Position numbers and translations under genes: made by a program
Assembly (NCBI RefSeq): GCF_000715075.1
Contig: NC_134082.1
Coordinates: 192,809,948-192,873,947, forward strand
Direction: 5' to 3'
Origin: Nicotiana tabacum
Taxonomy: Eukaryota > Streptophyta > Magnoliopsida > Solanales > Solanaceae
Length of the DNA: 64,000 nt
Part shown: one piece after another, positions 35,413 to 45,477 of the stretch
Position numbering within the stretch: the stretch's first letter is position 1
Layout: every line of letters begins with the position of its first letter
The notes under the pieces: generated by a model
Databases searched by the model: none
Seen by the model: the letters and a program-made list of their open reading frames with translations, nothing else
What the model was told of the DNA's origin: nothing

Positions 35413-35513
35413 CTTCTGTTGGCTGAGTTTCTTTAATAAAGAGTTTGAGAATCTACTGATACTGTTCTGGAGAAGGCCTGCACAGTTTGAACATTTTTCA
35501 TAGAATATGCATT

Positions 35514-36459
35514 TCATGCATTCTGAAACTCATCCCCTGCATTCACATTATGTGCCATAGGTCCACTATTATCTAGCCTTTCTCTCCTCTTATTATTGTT
35601 GAATTTAAAACCTAATGGATATCCATTTAGCTTATAGCTGGTGTCTTTTGTATGTCCTTTTATCTTGCAGTAGTCACCTATCAATATACTGTTCTTCCTG
35701 GGTCTCATGTTGGAAGCATTGGCAGTAACAAGTGCACTGATGTCTATACATGCAAGTGCACTACCTAGAATCCCATTCTATGTAGCAGATCCATTACTCA
35801 TTCTCTAACTTTCCTCTTGAATAATTATATAGTATGCTTGATCAAGTGTTGGTATCGGATGCATCATCAATATCTGACTTCTTTGTTGTGCATAATTTTC
35901 ATTTAGCCCCATTAGAAACTTCATGAGTTACTGCTGGTATTAGAACACAACAAATTGTCTGGGGTTCTCACAGTCACAACCATGAAAAGGGATAATCAAC
36001 TCAAATTCATCGCACAGATCATTCTAGAAAAAATACACAGATACACTAAAGATTTATTGTCTTAAGGAACTTATTTATTTGTTCATATGATAGATTATTG
36101 TGGCATTCACCTTATCAAATTATTTTTCATGGATTTCTGCACCTTTTGCGCATTTGAAGAGTATATAATTCCTCTTCTAAGTTCTTGTGCTACTGAACTC
36201 CTTATCCATGACTAGACTAGCATTACACTGTTCCATCGCCTTAACCTAAAAACGTCTTTCTCATATTGTTCTCTAGTACATGTTCCATCTATAAAACCAA
36301 GTTTATTCTTCATTATTTTCTATTCCAATTAGTAATTTTGGCACAAGTGAGATACCTAGCGTTTTCGAAAGAGGCACATATAGCGGATCATTTAAATCGA
36401 GTGTTTGAGTATTTGCATGTGATGATCCAGCACTCCCATCAGGACTATCAATCGCCATT
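35514..36459 (-). pseudogene. Copia K gag
   Basis: From an ATG at 36,459 the minus strand reads MAIDSPDGSAGSSHANTQ and LDLNDPLYVPLSKTLGISLV, then runs into stops. The nucleocapsid end (35,708-35,514) has YCKIKGHTKDTSYKLNGYP. This is the copia-type zinc knuckle, with the first Cys still to be expected just upstream and the last Cys replaced by Ser. Broken gag. Confidence 0.75.
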
Positions 36460-36597
36460 TTAGCAAAAATTAATGAATTTTAAAGATTTCACAAGCAGTG
36501 AACAATTTAAAAAATGAGAAACAAATTGGGGAAAATTAGAGATTTGAATCGTTTAACGAGATATTGAAGCTCGACTGTCAGAATCGCATGGAGCCGG

Positions 36598-36609
36598 GCT
36601 CTGATACCA
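36598..36609 (-). other. Primer binding site of copia K
   Basis: On the minus strand it is TGGTATCAGAGC, a perfect initiator-Met tRNA complement, directly abutting the LTR end ACA. Confidence 0.9.
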
Positions 36610-36880
36610 TGTTAAAATCAAGTCCTAGGTCCGCCATGTCTGAGCTTCTCATAAGGATCGAAAACAGAGATGAGGAGAGAAGAAAAAGAGAAGAGATAGA
36701 GAGAGAAAATGTCCAGGTCATTTTCTTAATTAATAAAATGAAATATACTGTACACACCTAATATAACAAAATAATCGACCTTCTACACTTAACTATCAAC
36801 TAACTACTTATCTACACCTTCTAGAACAGTACTAGTTAAATAGTTTTAGGTAAAACTTTACTAAGCTAATAATTTCTACA
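36610..36880 (-). repeat. Copia K 5' LTR
   Basis: On the plus strand it runs from TGTTAAAATC to TTTCTACA. The inner boundary is fixed by the adjacent primer site. The outer boundary is chosen at the first CA-type end and cannot be confirmed, because the partner LTR is outside the window. Confidence 0.7.
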
Positions 36881-37080
36881 TTAACCTATGGAATTAATCT
36901 AATATTATTTGTTGGTATCTATCTTTAAAAAGATTGAATGGTGCACTTATTTGGATATTGGGTTATTTACCTTGATGAATAGAGATCGAGTCCCACTTAA
37001 TATTTTTTTATTTTTACTATTTTAGTGGTGCACCTAGTTCAAGAAATTCTAGATCCTCCTCTCCTAATGATGGAGAATGG
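36881..37080. other. Sequence between copia K and the last TPS exon
   Basis: AT-rich DNA without recognised features, probably the remains of the 3' end and flank of the terpene synthase gene. Confidence 0.4.
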
Positions 37081-37205
37081 TCACAACAATATTTCTTCAT
37101 TTTCTTCCATGTTTCCGTAGTGCTCCCTTTCTACGTCCTTCTTAACCTTTGCTTCCCTCATGTAACACAAGATAGATGAAGGCACATCACCTCTTTCATG
37201 TTCAG
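37081..37205 (-). pseudogene. TPS exon 7 fragment
   Basis: Reads EHERGDVPSSILCYM followed by VKKDVEREHYGNMEENEE and a stop at 37,081-37,083. The ERGDVP-SI-CYM block is the start of the last TPS exon and completes the second metal-binding region begun in exon 6. The usual further 60 or so residues are missing or unreadable. Confidence 0.83.
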
Positions 37206-37339
37206 ACTATTAATCAAGTACATGGAAATGTGAGAATATCACATATTCATCAAAAGAAAAAAATCATAAGGCAAGATCTCAAACAAATTAATAAGAAGAT
37301 AAATTATATTGGAAATGTAATTACTAAATAATTACTTAT

Positions 37340-37622
37340 AGCTGAAGTCCAAGGTCGTTACAAAGTCGGATTACAAGGGAGGAATAGTATATATAGTATT
37401 GTTCATTATGGAGAAAATCTATAACTTGTGAGAAATCTTGAGCTAAACAAAGAATAACATGAATAGAGATCAAGTGTCTCCTGATGATTTCCACCCGTTA
37501 TCTGAATATTCCAAAAATGATGGTGTATAACCCTTTGAATCCCATTTGGCACCCAAAAGTAGTGCTTTGCAAAACTCTGCCCACTAATTCTTTTTTGTAT
37601 GTTCATGTAAATTTGTGTCAAG
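37340..37622 (-). pseudogene. TPS exons 5-6 fragment
   Basis: Reads WAEFCKALLLGAKWDSKG, then after a one-base shift YTPSFLEYSDNGWKSSGDT. After a second shift it reads LISIHVILCLAQDFSQV and YYSSLVIRLCNDLG. These match the helices of the terpene synthase C-terminal domain in order. NDLG is the start of the NSE/DTE metal-binding motif. No clear intron separates exons 5 and 6 here. The upstream edge is cut at LTR G. Confidence 0.83.
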
Positions 37623-37942
37623 TATTAGGGCGGAAATAATTAGGTTTTATGCGGAAGCTAACAAAGTAAACCTTGAACGATAATAAATCAGACAATAAAA
37701 GAAAAAATACCAAAAGAGACACAAATATTTAATGTGGTTCGATCATTTAACCTATGTCTACAGGTAGAGATAATCAATCCACTACATAAAAGAGAGTACA
37801 AAATATCGAGTGAACAACCTCACAAAGAGGCACACACAAGTGACAGCTAACACATTTCCCGAAAATTCTCCCCATAAACAAGACTCTCAAACCCCTTATA
37901 GCTACATTATGGATACTACGAAATGAGAAGGAAGGATCCTCA
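37623..37942 (-). repeat. LTR G (copia-type), first part
   Basis: It starts TATTAGGGCGGAAATAATTA. It contains GCGGAAGC, AATAAATCAGACAATAA and a TGGTTCG block, in the same order as the LTRs of copia D but clearly another family. It continues at 49,669 beyond solo LTR C. I found no target duplication, so the start is uncertain. No internal region is present, so it is probably a solo LTR. Confidence 0.5.
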
Positions 37943-40387
37943 TGTCACGACTCAATTTAGGATCACGGTCTGTACTTAGGAGCAAGTGCCCCTAAGTAAG
38001 CCTCATCGATATTTTATAGAAAATCGAACAGAGTTTCCCTTATTTTTGGACTACCCAAAAATTCTCCTCTCTCAAAATCAACAATAATTGATTCTATTAT
38101 CAATCCAAAAAATAATAACTTCATCAATTAACCAAAACAAGTCTCAACCATTAACAGTCTACCCACTAACAACCAGAAATATTAATTTATCTTCAAATTC
38201 GATAAGAAAGTGCAATACCCATCATAAAACTATAATAACGAAAGAATACTCATGACACTAACAAAATAACTATGGAGCGAGTCTAAGAGTTCAAAGAAAA
38301 GACCATAAGAACTAATTAAACTCCTTGCCCACGCGAACAAATACGGGCTCGCCTGCGTCAACTGCAGTCTCTATGGAAAAAAATTGCAGGGGGTAAATCG
38401 CTAGCTTAGTGAGTAATAACACATAACCACAACCATTTTTAATTGGGGACGAGTTAGAAATCATGTCTCTATAGTAATAATCAGTAACTATAATCAGTCA
38501 ATTCATGCACTTCCTGTAACAGAAATTAATTTAACAAATCGATAATGAACTCGGTAAATACTGTATCATAGCAAATATTTATATTTGGGAGTTTTCCAAT
38601 AAAGGATCATGTAATCTGTATTACAGTATGGACCCCATCATAAAAGGACTCAAATATAACTGTAAGTCCATACTCGAGGGAAAACTGTAATTGCATGTTA
38701 GTGTAACGACCCGACCGGTCATTTTGAACTTTTGCACTTTGATTACCAGTTCCAGGACATGACTTGCCCCGTGTAACGTATTATGACTGATGTAGATCGT
38801 TGGTTTTGGTTTTCAGAAAAAATCGAAATGAATTTGAAGAAACGGTCTCAGTAGAAAGATTTGAATTTGAAAGGTTTGACTAAGAGTTGACTTATTTGTA
38901 TATGAGCTCGGATCGGAAATTTTATGATTTGGATAGCTTCGTTGGGTGATTTATGACTTAGGAGAGCGATCGGAATGCATTTTGGAAGTCCGTAGAAGGA
39001 TTTGGCTTGAATTGGCAAAGTTAATATTTTGGCGAATTCCGGTTGATAGGTGAGATTTTGATCTGAGGGTCGGAATGGAATTCCGAGAGTTGGTGTAGCT
39101 TCGTTATGTCATTTGTGATGTGTGTGCAAATTTCATGTCATTTAGACGTTGTTTGGTCAACATTTTGATCGAATTCGGATTTCGGAAGTTTTGGAATTCT
39201 TAGGCTTGAATCCGAGGGTGATTTGATGTTTTAATGTTGTTTTGAGTGTTTCGAAGGTTGGAACAAGATTGAATTATGTTATGGGGTGTGTTTCCATTTT
39301 TGGTCGGGGTCCCATGAGTCTCGGATAAGTTTTGGAAGAGTTTTTGGAAGATTTTGTCGTTTTGAGCATAAGCATGTAATGATCCAAAGATCCATTTTTA
39401 GTTCTAGAGATTGAAATTTGATTTCGAGACTTTCGAAATTCTGATAATGAATTATAGGACTCATCTAGAAAGTTTGGTCTAATTTCATCAAGTCGCGATT
39501 GGGTTTTTAACACGAAACATGAGTTAATTGTTTAACGAGCGAAATGAATATTGAACTATGCAAATGAGCTCTGAATTGAGTTTCGACTGAAGGGCTATAT
39601 ACGTATTATTATTTGTGACTCAAAGGAACAAGAATCATCGGATTTCGAGTTCGTATGATGGAGTTAGAGCCTTTTTAGTGAAAAAAAAGCTGCTGCAATT
39701 TTCTGGGCAGTTTCTGCATTTTTTGCACGTGTGAACAGTGACCGCACCTATGTGAACAGTACCATGAACAGTATCCCGTGAACAGTGTGAACAGTACCAG
39801 ACAGAATGTTAAGTTCTGGAAAATAGGACGAATCCAATTTTCCATTTTTACCAAATTGGAGCTCGGGGAGAGGCGATTTTCGGGAGAATTTCACAGAAAA
39901 CAACGGGGTAAGTGTTCTTAACTTAATTTTGGTTAGATTATCCGAATCTATTACGAGTTTTGGCATTTAATTGGTGATTTTAGTTGGGAAAATCTTGAAA
40001 ACCCTCTTGGTTTAATTTGAAGATTTGAGGGTCGAGTTGATGTCGGATTTTAGTAAAATTGGTATGGTTGGACTCGTGGTTGGATGAGGTTTCATATTCC
40101 GTATTTTTTGTCGGGTTCCGAAATGTTGGCCCCACGAGCAAATTTTGAGTGCAATTTCAGATTTTTAATGAAAAATGTAGAATTTCATATGGAATTAATT
40201 CCTATAATTTTTATTAACTGAATCTTATTATTGTGGATAGATTCGAGGCATTCGGAGGTTGATTTGAGAGACAAAGGCAATGCGAGCTAGAGGATTATCC
40301 GGTTCGAGGTAAGTAATGATTGTAAATACTGTCCTGAGGGTTTGAAACCCCAGATTATACGTCGTTGTATTACTTTGAGGTGACGTA

Positions 40388-40407
40388 CACGTTGGATGAC
40401 GAGCGTG
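40388..40407 (+). promoter_or_regulatory. GATGAC-loop hairpin in element B 5' LTR
   Basis: Arms CACGTT and AGCGTG close a GGATGACG loop, with one G.U pair. The 3' LTR copy (46,488-46,507) has CATGCT and AGCATG, so two stem pairs differ and both stay paired. Its regulatory role is inference. Confidence 0.5.
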
Positions 40408-40810
40408 GGGAAGAGCATCACTGCGGATTGTGACCTAATCCATCCCGAACGAATATTTTAATGTGTATTTGATAGTTAATTGTTTGACATTATTATATTT
40501 TTGGGATGTCCCCATGTTTGGGGCCTTGTGTCGGCTTGTTGAGACTCTTAGGGGCATTTTTACTATCTTTCCTCACTCTATTTGTTTGAAAGCGTATTCT
40601 CAGTCATGTTTTACCTGTTTATTGCTCAAATCTGGCTTTAACACTATATTCTTAACATGTGGAAATTGTTTTGGGCTGAGTTCCCTGTTTTACTGAGATA
40701 GACCGAGGGTCTGATTATGAGATTGATGACTGAGATAGACTGAGACTATGATGGTGAGGTTAATGACAGAGATAGGTCGAGGGTCTAGTTGTAAGGATTA
40801 TAAATCTACG

Positions 40811-41105
40811 GATTGGGTTGCACATCGCAGCAATGTATATATGTATGTATATATATATATATGGATCGGGCTACACGCTGTAGCAATACTTATATGGATC
40901 GGGATGTGCGCCGCAACAATATAGCGTTTGGGCTGTAGGAGCCTCTCCGGAGTCTGCATACCCCCAGTGAGCGCAGTCGACTATTTATATTGATCGGGCT
41001 ATGCGCCACAGCGATGCATGGATCGGGCTGCACGCTGCAGCACTTACTTTTATTTCAGTTATTGTAAGAGATATACAGATCGGGCTGCACGCCGCAGCGG
41101 TTACT
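40811..41105 (+). repeat. Interspersed hairpin repeats in element B 5' LTR
   Basis: Six copies of GGATCGGGCTGCACGCCGCA-like units are separated by TATATA-rich or other spacers. Several fold as GCTGC/GCAGC hairpins and one as GCTAC/GTAGC. The 3' LTR carries the equivalent set at about 46.91-47.19 kb. Confidence 0.75.
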
Positions 41106-42154
41106 ATATGGTACCAATTGAGTGTGAATGATGAGTGCGAGTACTGATTGGTAAGAGTTGAGTCACGAGTGATAGAGAGGCTATCCTGAGGGGCGATAGA
41201 TATATACATGCATATGAGTAGAGTTTTCCCTGAGAGGCCTCTTTATGGACTTATCGATTTCACTCCTCTTAAAATGAGTTTCTATCGAATATGTTGATTT
41301 ATTGACTGTTTTCACTCATCTTTATATTGAGCCTCTGCCTCTGTCAGAAAGTTACACAAATGTTTTAAAACAACTTTTATTTAAACTGGGCTTTATGAGA
41401 TGTTCAGAAATTAATCACTGATTTGACATTGGTTATTTCCACTGAGATTTTCAAGTTATGAAGTGTTGTGATTACTGTTTTGCCCGAGGGGCTGTTTTAT
41501 GAACTATGCTTTATCTGAGGGGCCGATTATGACTTTAATCTCTATTATTATTTTAAATGGTATTGAACCCCTACTGAAACTGTTGGAAGGTATTTCAAAG
41601 ATGATTTTTACTAAAATCTGGATTTTAAAAGGGAAGATTGACTCGTATTATGATTTGAAAGCATGTTGTGTTTATTGAACCCAGCGTAAATATGGATTTA
41701 TTGTTTCCTACTGCTCAGCATTTATTTACTCTTATTACTTACTGGGTTGGAGCACTCACATTACTCTATGCACCTCGTGTGCAGATTCAGGTATATCAAA
41801 ACCCTATAGCGGGTGTTGATAGCTCTGTCGCGGAGTCATCAGAGTTAGCAAGGTGGCTGTATGACGTTCGCAACACCGCTTCCTTCCCCTCATTGTTGTT
41901 ACTGTATTTAGTACATTTTTAGGCTGTTGTTGTATTCAGACCTTGATAGTTGCTCATGACTAGTGACACCCCGATGTCGGGCTGGTATTTTATTACGCAC
42001 TATTATTCCAGGATTTTATTATGAAATATTGTTTAATTTAGAGACTTAAAAATGACTCTTAATGTTTAAATGGTTAAGGTGAGTGTTGTGTCGGTTGGCC
42101 TTGTCTTCACGAGGGATGCCATCTCGACCGGGCCGCCTTGGGGTCGTGACAAGT

Positions 42155-42166
42155 TGGTATCAGAGC
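42155..42166 (+). other. Primer binding site of element B
   Basis: TGGTATCAGAGC, a perfect initiator-Met tRNA complement, three bases after the LTR end. The 3-base spacer is shared with element A. Confidence 0.92.
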
Positions 42167-45100
42167 CTATGTTACATAGGTCTCACGAGTCATGAGAAGA
42201 TTTAGTAGAGTCTTGTGGATCGGTACGGAGATGTCTGTATTTATCCTCGAGAGGCTGCAGAACCTTTAGGAAAACTTCACATTCTTGAATTCTTATTGTG
42301 CGTCCTTTGATTCAGCTTGAAATGTAACTCTTTGAATTCCTTCCACGCGTTCGTATACGCGCATGATCGCTTAGTATCAGATGTGCCTTGATGGTTTGTG
42401 ATTTCCCGATCGAGGGGCGAGGTGTTATCTTTGTAAATTGATGTTGGGCCAGTCTGAAGGACTTGAGGCCGGATCTTTGCCTATGGCTTGAGCACTGAGG
42501 TATTGATTGTGTGAGCAAGTGTTTTAAACTTATATGTTCGGTATTGTCCATATTAGTAGAAGTGACGGTTGAGAAACTATGTGATGAGTATGTTAGTACT
42601 ACGAGATGTATTCATATGATTTGGAAACGACAAGAAGGGTCTGCTGGAGGATAGAAGAACTATTAAGTGCTTGAATTCCATCTTGATTCGAGGTATAGCC
42701 CCGAGTTATAGGCATGTGAAGAATCTTTTCATGTTTCCTAGCTGTGAGTGAATTAAAAAAAAATCATGTTGCGGTATGAGTTCAGACTCAAGAAGACTAA
42801 GTGACTGCGTACAGTTTATGATGGTGGAAGGTATACATAAATGTTAGTTAAAGCGGAGCAGGTGGGTTATCTCCTGCAAAGTGTTCTGGAGTTGTGTGAT
42901 CTTTATGTTGTCTGTTAGAAGATCCCATTTACAAGTGAAATATATATGTGAATTTAATTTGCGTCGCTTAAGAGAGTGGGTTTAATTGTTATGAGAGTAA
43001 ATACGAGATTTGTAGAAGATATGAAGTACCAGATGGTCTGTGTTCCACGTGCTTATCAAGGATTGAGTTAATCTCACTATGGTATTATGGCAGCAATAAA
43101 TCGTATGTGTTATGAGTTATGGTGCATGTTTGACCTATGGCTTTGATCCAAGTAGGGGAGTCCGCTATTGAATAGTTGATTGCACGGTTATATGCTCTAA
43201 TGGTCCCAGTTCGAGGCGCATTTGTAATCAGTTATGGCTCGAGTAAAGGAAATTTCAATAAAGGCTATGTTATGCTTTATGGGTGTACGAGAATTGGGGA
43301 ATGACTTGAGTTGTGGTTGGTAAGGAATGCCCAGTGCATGGGGCAAGAAGTTGCTTGGTTATATTGGAATGAGGTCACATTCTGTAGTGTCGGAGTGCTA
43401 CTGAAACACAGGTTGTTCGGTTTGTTTAATCAATCTAACTACGGTTTGAGTAGTGTGGATGACTCTAGAGAATGGTCCTATTGTGTTCAAAACTCTACAT
43501 GCAATAATTGGAGGCTTCTAAGTTGTACTTATGGATAGAAACTGAGTTTTCAGTGGAAGATGGCAAGACTTGTGGTATTTTCTATATTAATTATGGGATT
43601 CTATATATCAGTATCGAGAAGGTGAAGGTAATGGCTTTGGGGAATACTTAAAGAGTATTCAGCGGCTTAGGAGCCTTAGACGGTGTAGCTTTATGCTTGG
43701 GTTTCGTGTGATAAGCCTAGGTTGAGGAAATTGTGGTGCTACAGCAAGAAGGAATATCAAGTTGAAGATGAATCAGAAGGAATTTAGATAGATGGGGTAT
43801 ATTGATAGTAGACCAAATCGGTATGGTAAGGATATGATGAATTCCTTGTGTGTCTTCGAGGTAATGAGTTCCTACAGCTATTTTGCAACAATACTCTTAG
43901 GTTTTGATGGCTTGCTTAGCTTGGTCTAGTTAGAAGGATTCAGTCTTGGCAGTTGAATTTGTGCAAATGGAATTGGGAGAGTTCTTATTGATTTCTACCG
44001 TGGTTGGAGAGGTGCAATTTCTCCGAGTGTGAGAAACATAGGATATGTAATGATTTTTCTTCTAGATGGGATAAATGGAAGTTCTTGGCTAGATGAGTTA
44101 CAGTTCAATTCTGAAAGGAAGTTCATAAAACACTTAGGCAGCGGGTAGCCTCAGATGATTAAGGAAATGGTACTGCTAATTGGAAATGATTTGACGAGAG
44201 TCTATGTTTTAGTAAAAGGGCAATGTTATTAAGTTGATAGCACTTCGGTAGTATTGCGGCACTTTCCTTTTAGATCAACTGGTGATATTCGGGTTTGCTT
44301 GGTGGCACAGGGAAATTTTAGAGTATCTATAGTAGAATGATTGGGTATTAGAGGTTTTGAGATGATACGATCTGTTGGTTATAGGTACCTATGGTGCGGT
44401 TCTATCATAGTTTCATAATGGAAGTCGAGCAGGAAGAGTAATTTTGTGTTGTTCGGTGAACGACGTATCGGTCATGTCCTATCGGATGTGCGTGGTGTAT
44501 GTTATTTGCTTCACTGTGAGTATAATGAATTGCTTTGGTTCTAGATATCAAATTATGTGTGGTTGTCAATTTCGAGCATAGTGACTTAAGGTGGTTCCAT
44601 GTGGAGTAGTGTTTAAATAAGGTCGCGCATTGCAGTGAATATATGTGGAGGTATGACCTTGCAGGTTAGATTCGTGTGTTATGTTGCTATGATGTTAGAC
44701 GGGTTGTCAGTCTTGTGTTGTGGTGGTACTAGTGAACTTGAGGTTCAGCTCTTTCATTTGAGTCATTTTTATGATTTGAGTATGTTCGGATTGTTGCGTA
44801 TTGATACGTGTATTGTGCAAGTTGTGGCTTATGTCTGTATGGATGTGTCATGTCACCAGAGTAATGTGTTGGATTAGAGGAGATCGTTGGGGATCATTAA
44901 TAAATACAAACGAATTCAATTTCAGCATATTTGATGGGTATATATTGAGGTTCGGTTCAGAAATTTGCTATGGTCCTTGATAAAGGAGAAGTAACCTTAT
45001 AGTTGACTGATCTGAGAGATGGTTATGATTTATTGCGCGTTTCATTTATCATTGGCAGTATATGGAAGTGTTGGAATGAGACTTTAGTTTATAAGAGGTT

Positions 45101-45465
45101 TCTACCGGTATTCGGGTGTTGTGTACAGCTGCTGTGAATGGAAGTTATCGCTACATGTGTTTGAGTTATGTGGTATATCGGATAACTGCACTTGAGGTTG
45201 CAGGCATGGGTTACTACAGCTAGTTCGGGTCTATTCAAAGTATAGGTGTGAGGTTCTGATCGTATTGAGGATTTTAGAAGCAAAAATTTGGTTCTATGCT
45301 TTATGGACTAGGATGGATTTTAAAATTTCAGTTATATTGTGTTATCGAACCTATATGAGGTAGGGTAACGTGGGATCACCCCTGGGTATATGCATGGTAA
45401 AGTTACTCAGCAATTGGTTGGCTTCTGGAACAACTATGGGCACGTTCGAGGACGAACGTGTGTTT
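42167..45465 (+). other. Internal non-coding domain of element B
   Basis: Searching by eye in all frames I find no capsid, protease, RT, RNase H or integrase motif. The few ORFs (75-80 codons at 43,311 and 44,635) have no recognisable features. The first 150 bases resemble the leader of element A. The remaining 3 kb are of unknown origin, moderately AT-rich and free of obvious repeats. Confidence 0.7.
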
Positions 45466-45477
45466 AAGTGGGGAGGA
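45466..45477 (+). other. Polypurine tract of element B
   Basis: AAGTGGGGAGGA abuts the 3' LTR start TGTAACGACC. Confidence 0.8.

Larger units (their letters stand above)
35413..36880 (-). mobile_element. Copia K, 5' segment (gag, primer site, LTR)
   Basis: This continues copia K on the far side of element A. The order on the minus strand is 5' LTR (36,880-36,610), initiator-Met primer site, gag start at 36,459, zinc knuckle near 35.65 kb, and then the break at 35,413 with the CTTCT duplication. Together with 1-2,244 it reconstructs a standard copia layout with a very short LTR of about 271 bp. Confidence 0.88.
38702..42151 (+). repeat. Element B 5' LTR
   Basis: A 3,450-bp LTR from TGTAACGACC to GGTCGTGACA. 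It contains a GTGAACAGT-repeat block (39,730-39,800), a GATGAC-loop hairpin (40,388-40,407) and six short hairpin repeats (about 40,811-41,105). It is about 665 bp longer than the 3' copy, which carries an internal deletion. Confidence 0.92.

Noticed and set aside
1..36880. Integrated plant pararetrovirus
   Set aside because: All RT regions are accompanied by LTRs, primer sites and integrase. No movement protein or viral coat block is seen.
37406..37621. 71-codon ORF at the left TPS block
   Set aside because: It is in a shadow frame. The TPS reading uses the other frames of the same strand.
32467..42166. TGGTATCAGAGC sequences as tRNA genes
   Set aside because: They are only 12-base primer sites next to LTR ends; no cloverleaf surrounds them.
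42167..45465. Small ORFs in element B as possible novel genes
   Set aside because: Each is below 85 codons, with no motif, no shared frame and no support. Noted only as an unexplained interior.
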